A stretch of 64,000 bases of DNA from NCBI GenBank assembly GCA_039797965.1, contig JBDKGX010000004.1, positions 11,314 to 75,313 on the forward strand, given 5' to 3'. The translations under genes were made by a program, and so were the position numbers. The DNA comes from Thiofilum sp039797965 (lineage in GTDB: Bacteria > Pseudomonadota > Gammaproteobacteria > Thiotrichales > Thiotrichaceae). Shown piece after piece: positions 17,414-25,162 of this stretch. The first letter of the stretch is position 1, and every line of letters starts with the position of its first letter. Under the pieces are notes generated by a model that saw nothing but the letters and a program-made list of their open reading frames with translations, was not told where the DNA came from and did no database searches.

Positions 17414-17422
17414 ACTCGAATC

Positions 17423-18325
17423 TTATTTTTTACCTAATAAACTAACCCCAAACATAACCAAGCCCACACCTAATAAATGATAAAAGCCAAAAGGCTCGCC
17501 TAATAGCCATACCGCAATTAAAATTGTAAATACGGGGCCTACCGTTCCTACAATACTGGTACGCGCGGCTCCAATACGATGAATAGCTTCTGCAATCATA
17601 TAGGTAGGTAATAAAGTACTTACAATCGCCAATAATACTGCGTAAAACCATGCTTTAGGTGTGACCCCTAAATCACTGATTGGATGTGTTGTCAAAAAAT
17701 GTATCAGCACAAAAAGCGTTGATGACAGCATAGCAATACTAGTAAATAAGCGACTACCATACTTCGCAATATAGGGCTTTGCTAATAATACATAACACGA
17801 ATAACTTAAAGCGGCACCTACCACTAAAAACACTCCCCATGTCACCTGATCCCCTCCTATTTTGGCTTCATGGGAATATAAAGCCAGTACTCCTGTATAA
17901 GTGAGAATTAGAGCTAACCAAACTCGCTTTGTAATAGACTCTTTAAACACCAACCAACTTAAAAACGTGGTAAAAATAGGATACGTATATAAAGTCAAAC
18001 GCTCTAATTGAGCTGTAATATAAGTGAGCCCTTGCATATCCAACCACGACGATAAATAGTACCCCATAAAACCTAATGCTAATATTTTTAACCCATCACT
18101 TTTCACAGGTATTAAAGTACTCGGCTGTTTTAAGCTCCACAGTAAAATGCCTAAATAAAAAGGTGCTGAAATCAGCATTCTTAACGCCAATAAAGTGGTT
18201 GCATCGGCTCCTTCATTAAAAGCTAACTTAATGAAAATCGACTTTAAGGCAAATAAGCCTGTACCGATCATTGCAAGCCCCAAGCCTATTTGAAAATAGC
18301 GCGGTGATGGCGCTGTTAACATCAT
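17423..18325 (-). CDS. EamA/DMT-family transporter
   Basis: The 300-residue protein has about ten hydrophobic segments in two EamA repeats, the second containing ILTYTGVLALY and the C-terminal LLGEPFGFYHLLGVGLVMFG motif typical of drug/metabolite transporters. The substrate cannot be told from the sequence. The frame is open upstream to 18472, but AGGA six bases before ATG 18325 and the first membrane helix directly after support the start given. The upstream extension would overlap the divergent MFS gene. Confidence 0.85.
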   Translation of the reverse strand: MMLTAPSPRYFQIGLGLAMIGTGLFALKSIFIKLAFNEGADATTLLALRMLISAPFYLGILLWSLKQPSTLIPVKSDGLKILALGFMGYYLSSWLDMQGLTYITAQLERLTLYTYPIFTTFLSWLVFKESITKRVWLALILTYTGVLALYSHEAKIGGDQVTWGVFLVVGAALSYSCYVLLAKPYIAKYGSRLFTSIAMLSSTLFVLIHFLTTHPISDLGVTPKAWFYAVLLAIVSTLLPTYMIAEAIHRIGAARTSIVGTVGPVFTILIAVWLLGEPFGFYHLLGVGLVMFGVSLLGKK

Positions 18326-18410
18326 TATTTTCCTAAAAACTGAGTGATAGGCTAGGAATAGTACTGTACTTTGCGCTATGATGCTGAGCTTGTGACTTGA
18401 GGAGATGAGT

Positions 18411-19595
18411 ATGACTTTACCGCAGTCAGAACGCATGGCATTAATCGCTAGCATGTCCGCTTTGCTGACCACCTTTGGAATGGCACGATTTATTTACACC
18501 CCCTTATTACCACTGATGCAAGAAGCAACAGGCTTTGGTAATGATTGGGCAGGTTACTTAGCCTCTGCAAATTATGTAGGCTATTTATTCGGTGCTTTGG
18601 CTGTTACTCAAGTACACAGTTTAGACTTTAAAAAAACGCTATTACGCCTATCAGTCATCTTGGCCGCCCTCACCAATATCGGTATGGGCGTCACCCAAAA
18701 CGAATGGCTTTGGGTAGGGATGCGCTTTGTGAGTGGCTTGTGTAGCGTGGGAGGGATGATTATTGGCACCAGTTTACTGATGCTGGCTACGCCTCCTGCA
18801 CAAAGTACTCAACGTTTAAGCGTGCATTTTTCAGCCATAGGCTTGGGTTTAGCGCTTGGAGCCTTGTGGGTGCTGTTATTTAAAAGTACTCAAACGTGGG
18901 CAGAGCTATGGATTAGTAGTGGCATTGCGATTGTGATTTTAGGTACCCCTGCGTTGCGTTTTAATGGCTGGACAGTGAATCTGTTAAAGCAACAATCCAT
19001 TAATCAACTTAAAGACATACCGATCTCTAAACTCTTTCTAGCGCTGTTTGCCGCTGCCTACTTTTGCGAGGGGGTGGGGTATGTGATTAGTGCTACTTTT
19101 TTAGTGTCGATTTTGCAAAAGCAAACGACTATCCCGCATTTAGGGGATTATGCATGGTTAATTGTGGGCTTATCGATGGCACCCTCCTGCTGGTTATGGA
19201 CAAAACTAGCCCAGCGGCGAGGTGAGTTTCCAGCATTAATTGCAGCGTACTTAGTGCAATCAGTGGGTATTATTTTACCTGTATTAAGTCATTCGACTGG
19301 GGCAACCATAGTGGGTGCGATACTATTTGGTGGTACAGTCATTGGGATTGTATCGATGGTCTTAATTTATGGTGGACGGATGGCAGGCTCACGCCCTACC
19401 ACGATTATGGGCTTATTAACGGCTTGCTTTGGGGTGGCTCAAGTACTGGCTCCTGCTTATGCGGGCTGGTTAGCCGAACATCAAGGGCATTTTGATACCT
19501 CTTTAATGCTAGCCTCAGCTGTAACTGTATGCGGTGCAGGCTTAATGTGGGCTGCCAGTCGAGTTATCAAAGGACACCAACAACGCTATGCCTAA
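18411..19595 (+). CDS. Major facilitator transporter, YbfB/YjiJ type
   Basis: The 394-residue protein has about twelve membrane helices and the FGMARFIYTPLLPLMQEATG start characteristic of the YbfB/YjiJ MFS family, whose substrates are mostly unknown. GAGG is placed well for ATG 18411 and too close for the ATG at 18405. The 3' end overlaps bioD by 8 bases, so the two genes are co-transcribed. A role linked to biotin or its precursors is possible but rests only on that overlap. Confidence 0.85.
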   Translation: MTLPQSERMALIASMSALLTTFGMARFIYTPLLPLMQEATGFGNDWAGYLASANYVGYLFGALAVTQVHSLDFKKTLLRLSVILAALTNIGMGVTQNEWLWVGMRFVSGLCSVGGMIIGTSLLMLATPPAQSTQRLSVHFSAIGLGLALGALWVLLFKSTQTWAELWISSGIAIVILGTPALRFNGWTVNLLKQQSINQLKDIPISKLFLALFAAAYFCEGVGYVISATFLVSILQKQTTIPHLGDYAWLIVGLSMAPSCWLWTKLAQRRGEFPALIAAYLVQSVGIILPVLSHSTGATIVGAILFGGTVIGIVSMVLIYGGRMAGSRPTTIMGLLTACFGVAQVLAPAYAGWLAEHQGHFDTSLMLASAVTVCGAGLMWAASRVIKGHQQRYA

Positions 19596-20241
19596 AGTAC
19601 TTGATCTCAATCAGTGGCTACACACGCTCACTCAAGAGCGGGGGGTTTTTGTGACCGGAACTGATACAGGAGTCGGCAAAACCTATGTTGGCACACAGCT
19701 CATTCGTGAGCTTAAAGTACTGGGTTTAAAAATTACTCCACGTAAACCTGTTGAATCAGGCTGGCCTGAAGATGAAACCCTTACTGATGCGTGGCAATTA
19801 ATGCAAGCCGCTCAATTACCCCAAAGTACTTTGGCACAAGTTTGTGCTCATCGTTTTAAAGCGGCACTGGCTCCTGATCGTGCGGCTCGCTTGGAGGGTA
19901 AAGTACTAACTATTAATGATTTAGCTACCGCCGTATTCAATCAAACCGCTAATACTTGGCTCTATGTGGAGGGCGCGGGAGGCGTGTATTCACCGATTGC
20001 AGAGGATGGGTTAAATGCGGATTTAGCTCAAGTACTGGGTTTACCCGTTGTGCTAATCACTGAAGATAAATTGGGTTGTATGAATCATGTATTGATGGCT
20101 GTTGAAGTACTCCGACGTCGTCAGCTCACCGTAGCTGGTGTATTACTCAATCGTATTCATACCCAACCGAATAGCATGGACAATTTAATGGATTTGAGTA
20201 AGCGCTTAACCGTGCCCGTTTTTCAGTGGATTGCCCATTAA
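19588..20241 (+). CDS. bioD: Dethiobiotin synthetase
   Basis: The 217-residue protein carries the P-loop VTGTDTGVGKTYVG, the KPVESG motif that binds diaminopelargonic acid, and VEGAGGVYSPI. It uses ATP and CO2 to close the ureido ring of dethiobiotin, the penultimate step of biotin synthesis. The other bio genes are not in the window. It overlaps the upstream MFS gene and is dense in AGTACT (six copies in 650 bp). Confidence 0.93.
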   Translation: MPKVLDLNQWLHTLTQERGVFVTGTDTGVGKTYVGTQLIRELKVLGLKITPRKPVESGWPEDETLTDAWQLMQAAQLPQSTLAQVCAHRFKAALAPDRAARLEGKVLTINDLATAVFNQTANTWLYVEGAGGVYSPIAEDGLNADLAQVLGLPVVLITEDKLGCMNHVLMAVEVLRRRQLTVAGVLLNRIHTQPNSMDNLMDLSKRLTVPVFQWIAH

Positions 20242-20243
20242 CT

Positions 20244-20274
20244 AAAGTACTCCTTCGGTGATGAGGAGTACTTT
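20244..20274. terminator. Hairpin between bioD and the third PilT-family gene, built from AGTACT
   Basis: Perfect 11-bp arms AAAGTACTCCT and AGGAGTACTTT enclose a 9-base loop. It lies between converging genes three bases after the bioD stop. Each arm holds a complete AGTACT copy. Only a short T run follows, so termination strength is uncertain. Confidence 0.65.
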
Positions 20275-20290
20275 CATTAGCCTATGAATA

Positions 20291-21475
20291 CTAAACGCTC
20301 AGTGGTTCGGCTAAGAAATCTAATTCACTAGTGTCTAATACCTGTGCTGCTTGATTGGCTGACTTGCCTTTATGTTTATCGCCTTCACCGAAGTTTAATT
20401 GCCATTCTAAATTATTTTTAGAATTGGCAAATTCGAGGGCGCGTTCACGAGAAATTTTCCGCTCCTGATATAAACGCACTAACGCCTGATCAAAAGACTG
20501 CATGCCATCCGCACTACCTTTTTCTACCACTTCACGTAACTCGGAAATCTTGCCTTTGCGAATCAATTCGGCTGCATAAGGGGTATTCACCAGTACTTCA
20601 GCCGCTAAATGCACTTTACCCTCATCAAGCCCCGGTACTAAACGCTGAGCTACAATACAACGCAAATTGAGTGATAAATCCATTAAGAGACGATTTTTAG
20701 TTTCCGAGGGGAACATATAGACAATCCGCTCTAAGGCTTGCACCACATTAGCCGCATGTAGGGTTGATAAGACTAAATGCCCCGTATCCGCAAAGCCTAA
20801 TACGGCATCCATCGTTTCTAAATCACGTGCCTCTCCCACCATAATCATGTCAGGAGCTTCGCGCATCGCTTCACGCATCGCATTACTATAACTTAACGTA
20901 TCAAACCCGACTTCACGTTGCCCAATAATCGATTGACCGTGTGAAAAAGTATATTCAATGGGGTCTTCAATCGTAAGAATGTGCCCCGGATGGCGCTCAT
21001 TACGGTATTGAATCAATGCTGCCATAGAGGTCGATTTACCAGAGCCTGTTGTCCCCACAAACAGCACTAAACCATCGCGCCCCATTACCATTTGCTTGAG
21101 TATTTCGGGTAGGCGTAGATCATCTGGGTCGGCTATACGATTACGAATATGGCGAATCACCATTGAAACTTCGCCCCGTTGAAAATATAAATTCATCCGG
21201 AACCGACCAATATCTTTTAAAGTCAGCCCTTTATTCAATTCGCGCTGAGTAAAAAATTGCTCTATTTCAGTACGGGTCAATACCTCCTCCGCCAATTGGC
21301 GAATATTACCGGGGCGCAGAGGGTCGCGAGTAATGCGTTGTAATTGTCCGCGTACTTTGAGTGAGGCATACGCCCCTGTTGTCAGATATAAATCGGAGGC
21401 TTGCATTTTCACCATCATATGTAGGAGTGGTGTAATGCGCATGTCCGCATTCATCATTACCGTTTCAGCAGCCAT
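20291..21475 (-). CDS. PilT/PilU-family ATPase, third paralogue
   Basis: The 394-residue protein has the PilT-type N-terminal PAS-like domain and RecA-type ATPase core: Walker A GTTGSGKST at 141-149, the Asp box HILTIEDPIEYTF, Walker B-region EAPDMIMVGEARD and the His box TGHLVLSTLHA. Such ATPases power retraction of type IV pili at the inner-membrane base. It lies nine bases downstream of pilU, so the three ATPases form one transcript. In detail it resembles PilU more than PilT. The function of this third copy is unknown. Confidence 0.88.
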   Translation of the reverse strand: MAAETVMMNADMRITPLLHMMVKMQASDLYLTTGAYASLKVRGQLQRITRDPLRPGNIRQLAEEVLTRTEIEQFFTQRELNKGLTLKDIGRFRMNLYFQRGEVSMVIRHIRNRIADPDDLRLPEILKQMVMGRDGLVLFVGTTGSGKSTSMAALIQYRNERHPGHILTIEDPIEYTFSHGQSIIGQREVGFDTLSYSNAMREAMREAPDMIMVGEARDLETMDAVLGFADTGHLVLSTLHAANVVQALERIVYMFPSETKNRLLMDLSLNLRCIVAQRLVPGLDEGKVHLAAEVLVNTPYAAELIRKGKISELREVVEKGSADGMQSFDQALVRLYQERKISRERALEFANSKNNLEWQLNFGEGDKHKGKSANQAAQVLDTSELDFLAEPLSV

Positions 21476-21484
21476 GAAGTACTC

Positions 21485-22633
21485 CTAGATGGGTTCAATT
21501 GCTAATTCATCTGTACCGCGGAAGAAATCATTATCCTTAGCAAAACGACTTTTGAGTTTAAGATTTAAACGCAACTCATTGACTGAGTCCGCATGGCGGA
21601 AACCTTCATTGACGGTAATTTGCTTATTTTCAATGAGATCAAATAAAGCTTGGTCAAAAGTCTGCATACCTAACTCACGCGACTTAGACGTAACCTCTTT
21701 GAGGGCAGTGACTTCACCCTTTTGAATATGCTCGGCAATCAGAGGCGAATTAATCATGACCTCTACCGCAGGTAAGCGCCCCTCCCCCTTAGCTTTTTGT
21801 ACTAAGCGCTGAGACACTACGGCTTTAAGATTAAAAGATAAATCCATGAGTAGCTGTTCACGGCGCTCTTCAGGAAAGAAGTTGATAATACGGTCAATCG
21901 CCTGAGTAGAGCTGTTGGCGTGTAAAGTCGATAGACACAAATGCCCCGTTTCTGCATACGCAATAGCATAATCCATAGTTTCACGATCACGAATCTCACC
22001 CAATAAAATCACATCAGGCGCTTGACGTAAGGTATTTTTCAAGGCGGTATGAAAATCTGCGGTATCTACACCAATTTCACGTTGGGTAATCAAACATTTC
22101 TTATGCTCATGTACGAACTCAATCGGATCTTCAATGGTAATAATATGCCCCGAAGCAGTGCGGTTGCGATAATCTACCAAGGAAGCTAATGTAGTTGATT
22201 TACCTGAACTAGTTGCTCCTACCACTAACAAGAGACCGCGCTTAGTCATCGCTAAATCTTTCAGTACAGGCGGCAAGCTAAGCTCTTCTAAGTTAGGAAT
22301 ATGATGAGGAATATGGCGAATCACCATGCCCACACAACCCCGCTGAGTAAACGCACTGACGCGAAACCGTGCTTTACCTGGTAGGCTCAAAGAAAAGTTA
22401 CCCTCCATCGTTTCCTCAAACTGACGTAACTGTCTATCATTCATAATCGCTCGCACTAATAAAGCGGTATTACTATCGTTCAATGTTTGCGAGGTGAGCG
22501 GAACTACTTGATTATTCAGTTTTATAGAGGGTGCCGCATCGGCAGTAATGTACAAGTCCGAGCCTTTCTTCTCCAGCATCGCCGCCAAAAGCTTATGCAC
22601 ATACGCTAGGGCGGAATCACGATCCATAGACAT
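21485..22633 (-). CDS. pilU: Type IV pilus retraction accessory ATPase PilU
   Basis: The 382-residue protein has Walker A GATSSGKST at 139-147, the Asp box IITIEDPIEFVHEH, APDVILLGEIRD and the His box TGHLCLSTLHANSS. The SSGKST variant and the longer C-terminal tail are typical of PilU, which aids PilT in retraction. It lies nine bases after pilT and nine before the third paralogue. No AGTACT occurs in the gene. Confidence 0.92.
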   Translation of the reverse strand: MSMDRDSALAYVHKLLAAMLEKKGSDLYITADAAPSIKLNNQVVPLTSQTLNDSNTALLVRAIMNDRQLRQFEETMEGNFSLSLPGKARFRVSAFTQRGCVGMVIRHIPHHIPNLEELSLPPVLKDLAMTKRGLLLVVGATSSGKSTTLASLVDYRNRTASGHIITIEDPIEFVHEHKKCLITQREIGVDTADFHTALKNTLRQAPDVILLGEIRDRETMDYAIAYAETGHLCLSTLHANSSTQAIDRIINFFPEERREQLLMDLSFNLKAVVSQRLVQKAKGEGRLPAVEVMINSPLIAEHIQKGEVTALKEVTSKSRELGMQTFDQALFDLIENKQITVNEGFRHADSVNELRLNLKLKSRFAKDNDFFRGTDELAIEPI

Positions 22634-22642
22634 ATCTGCCTC

Positions 22643-23677
22643 CTAAATATCTTGTGGGTTTTGGGCTTTACGGCGGGCGGTATCTTTATCAACAATGCCA
22701 CGCATGACCAAGTCTTTAAGCGATTGATCGAGAGACTGCATACCTTCATTTTGTCCGGTTTGAATCGCCGAGTTCATTTGGGCAATTTTATTTTCACGGA
22801 TCAGATTGCGAATTGCTCTAGTGCCAATCAGAATCTCGTGAGCCGCAACCCGCCCCCCACCTTTCTTTTTCAACAAGGTTTGAGAAATAACGGCTTGCAG
22901 GGACTCTGATAACATGGTGCGCACCATGTCTTTTTCAGCTGCTGGGAAAACGTCCACAATACGGTCAATCGTTTTAGCTGCACTGGTGGTATGAAGCGTA
23001 CCAAACACCAAATGCCCTGTTTCGGCAGCGGTCAGAGCTAAACGAATGGTTTCAAGATCACGCATTTCCCCTACTAGAATAATATCGGGGTCTTCACGTA
23101 GAGCAGAGCGCAAAGCTATTTCAAAGCCTTTGGTATCGCGATGGACTTCACGTTGATTGACTAGACATTTTTTACCAACATGCACAAACTCAATCGGATC
23201 TTCAATAGTCAGAATATGCCCATGCTCGGACTCATTCACGAAGTCAATCATAGCCGCTAACGTCGTAGACTTACCCGAACCTGTGGGACCCGTCACTAGT
23301 ACTAATCCGCGGGGCACACTAGCAATTTTACGAAAAATATTAGGCGCACTCAGTTGATCTAAGGTGAGTACTTTAGAAGGAATCGTACGAAAGACTGCAC
23401 CCGCACCACGGTTTTGATTAAAGGCGTTCACACGAAACCGAGCCACGCCTGGTACTTCAAACGAGAAGTCACACTCCCAGCGTTCCTCATAAATCTTGCG
23501 CTGTAAATCATTCATAATGTCGTACACTAGAGCATGTACTTGCTTATGATCGAGCACAGGTAAATTAATGCGGCGCACCTCACCATCGACGCGAATCATA
23601 GGGGGCAAACCTGCTGATAAGTGCAAATCCGAGGCGTTATTTTTCACGCCAAAGGCTAAAAGCTGTGTAATATCCAT
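22643..23677 (-). CDS. pilT: Type IV pilus retraction ATPase PilT
   Basis: The 344-residue protein matches PilT in length and motifs: the SDLHLSAGLPPMIRVDG start, Walker A GPTGSGKST at 130-138, ILTIEDPIEFVH, REDPDIILVGEMRD and ETGHLVFGTLHTTSAAKTID, with the AIRNLIRE segment near the C-terminus. It forms a hexamer that depolymerises pili for twitching and DNA uptake. It is first in the three-gene ATPase operon and divergent from the YggS gene, an order known from Pseudomonas. Confidence 0.96.
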   Translation of the reverse strand: MDITQLLAFGVKNNASDLHLSAGLPPMIRVDGEVRRINLPVLDHKQVHALVYDIMNDLQRKIYEERWECDFSFEVPGVARFRVNAFNQNRGAGAVFRTIPSKVLTLDQLSAPNIFRKIASVPRGLVLVTGPTGSGKSTTLAAMIDFVNESEHGHILTIEDPIEFVHVGKKCLVNQREVHRDTKGFEIALRSALREDPDIILVGEMRDLETIRLALTAAETGHLVFGTLHTTSAAKTIDRIVDVFPAAEKDMVRTMLSESLQAVISQTLLKKKGGGRVAAHEILIGTRAIRNLIRENKIAQMNSAIQTGQNEGMQSLDQSLKDLVMRGIVDKDTARRKAQNPQDI

Positions 23678-23732
23678 CGCGGCGTAATATTAATTTTTAT
23701 TGTTATTCATACCGGAAAATCTACCACATATC

Positions 23733-24431
23733 ATGACTATTCAGGCCAATCTCCAGACAATCGGCGAACGCCTACACACGGCTGAACAACGATTTAATCG
23801 TCCATTAAATAGCGTGCAATTAGTCGCCGTTAGTAAATTTCATTCGGTGGAAAGTATTCAACAGGCTTACCAAGCTGGACAACGAGCGTTTGGGGAAAAC
23901 TATGTACAAGAGATGGTAGAAAAAGCTCAAGTATTGGCGAATTATCCTGATCTTGAATGGCATTTTATTGGCCCTTTGCAATCCAACAAGACTAAACTAG
24001 TGGCTGAAACGGCTCACTGGGTACATACCATCGATCGTTTGAAAATTGCCGAACGTTTAAACGCTCAAAAACCAGTCTCTCACCCTGTGATTAATGTGTG
24101 TTTGCAGATTAACTTGAGTGGTGAGGATAGCAAATCTGGTATTGCATTAAATGAAGTACTCCCTCTTGCTCAACAAGTAGCACAACTCCCCCACTTAAAA
24201 TTACGGGGCTTAATGGCAATTCCTGCTCCAGAAGCTAATTTTGAACAGCAAAGAGCAGTCTTCAAGCCCCTACGCGAGTGTTTAGAGTACTTAAATACTC
24301 AAGGTTTTAAGCTGGATACATTGTCTATGGGTATGAGTGATGATATGGAGGCAGCGATTGCTGAGGGTGCAACGCTAGTACGCATTGGTACTGCCATTTT
24401 TGGGCAACGCCCTAAGCCTCAGAGTACTTAA
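23733..24431 (+). CDS. yggS: YggS/PLPBP family pyridoxal-phosphate-binding protein
   Basis: The 232-residue protein has the family's PLP lysine in LVAVSKFHS, the FGENYVQE motif, LEWHFIGPLQSNK and the C-terminal SMGMSDDMEAAI phosphate-binding motif. It maintains pyridoxal-phosphate homeostasis and is not a racemase. ATG 23733 fits the family N-terminus better than the TTG at 23700. It is divergent from pilT with a short shared upstream region. Confidence 0.94.
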   Translation: MTIQANLQTIGERLHTAEQRFNRPLNSVQLVAVSKFHSVESIQQAYQAGQRAFGENYVQEMVEKAQVLANYPDLEWHFIGPLQSNKTKLVAETAHWVHTIDRLKIAERLNAQKPVSHPVINVCLQINLSGEDSKSGIALNEVLPLAQQVAQLPHLKLRGLMAIPAPEANFEQQRAVFKPLRECLEYLNTQGFKLDTLSMGMSDDMEAAIAEGATLVRIGTAIFGQRPKPQST

Positions 24432-25063
24432 ATAATCCGCGTATTATTAGTATTACCCAACTGGGACTCGGCTGGTGTGTTGTCAGTAGAGCCCTCAGTT
24501 TCATCAGTATCCTTTAAATTACGTTTTTTTTTAGCCCTAAAAATGTGAAAGGTCGTTACTTCAGTATTCATAATAATATTGTCTTTATCATCTTGAATGA
24601 CACCAAACGTAGTATGCGTACCTCTCTCCAAATTTTGCAGATTATAAGTTAATGCACCGCCCTGTCCGACTTGTTTACCATCTACGTACAAAATCAGTTG
24701 ATGCCCTGCTTGAAGACTAGGTTCTATGGCTAATTCAATAGTAACATTACCTTCATTGGCTCGAATGCCTTCATCTTTTTTAGGGGCTACCACAGTAAAG
24801 GAGTCATACTTAAATTCCTTTTTATCTTGTGGTTTAGCAGTACTTTCGGTTTTGGCTTTAGCAGCCTCAGCTTTCTGTTGATAACCGTCCGAAATGGTTA
24901 GAGAGGGCAACTCCAAGGGTGGGGCATTTTTAAACTCTTCAGGAGGATTGTCACCATAAATAGTACGTCCGCTGGCATCTTTCCAACGATATACTTCAGC
25001 TTGAGCCTGTGTCACCCAAACTAATCCTATTACCCCAAAGGTAAGCCAATAACGAGCACCCAT
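24428..25063 (-). CDS. Secreted DUF4124-domain protein
   Basis: The 211-residue protein has an N-terminal signal peptide ending near AQA-EVYRW, then a DUF4124 domain (VYRWKDASGRTIYGDNPP), a Lys/Ala-rich linker and a C-terminal beta-rich region with LILYVDGKQVGQGGALTYN, possibly an Ig-like fold. DUF4124 proteins are envelope proteins of unknown role. Its stop overlaps the 3' end of the convergent yggS gene by 4 bases. It lies just downstream of glnE on the same strand with a 100-bp gap. Confidence 0.78.
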   Translation of the reverse strand: MGARYWLTFGVIGLVWVTQAQAEVYRWKDASGRTIYGDNPPEEFKNAPPLELPSLTISDGYQQKAEAAKAKTESTAKPQDKKEFKYDSFTVVAPKKDEGIRANEGNVTIELAIEPSLQAGHQLILYVDGKQVGQGGALTYNLQNLERGTHTTFGVIQDDKDNIIMNTEVTTFHIFRAKKKRNLKDTDETEGSTDNTPAESQLGNTNNTRII

Positions 25064-25162
25064 GCTACTGCCTCATTGATCATCTAGTCGCGGATGAGCC
25101 ATTGTAGGATAGCCAGTACTGACTACCCCAATGACAGCAGATAAACGGGAATAAACAGACGG

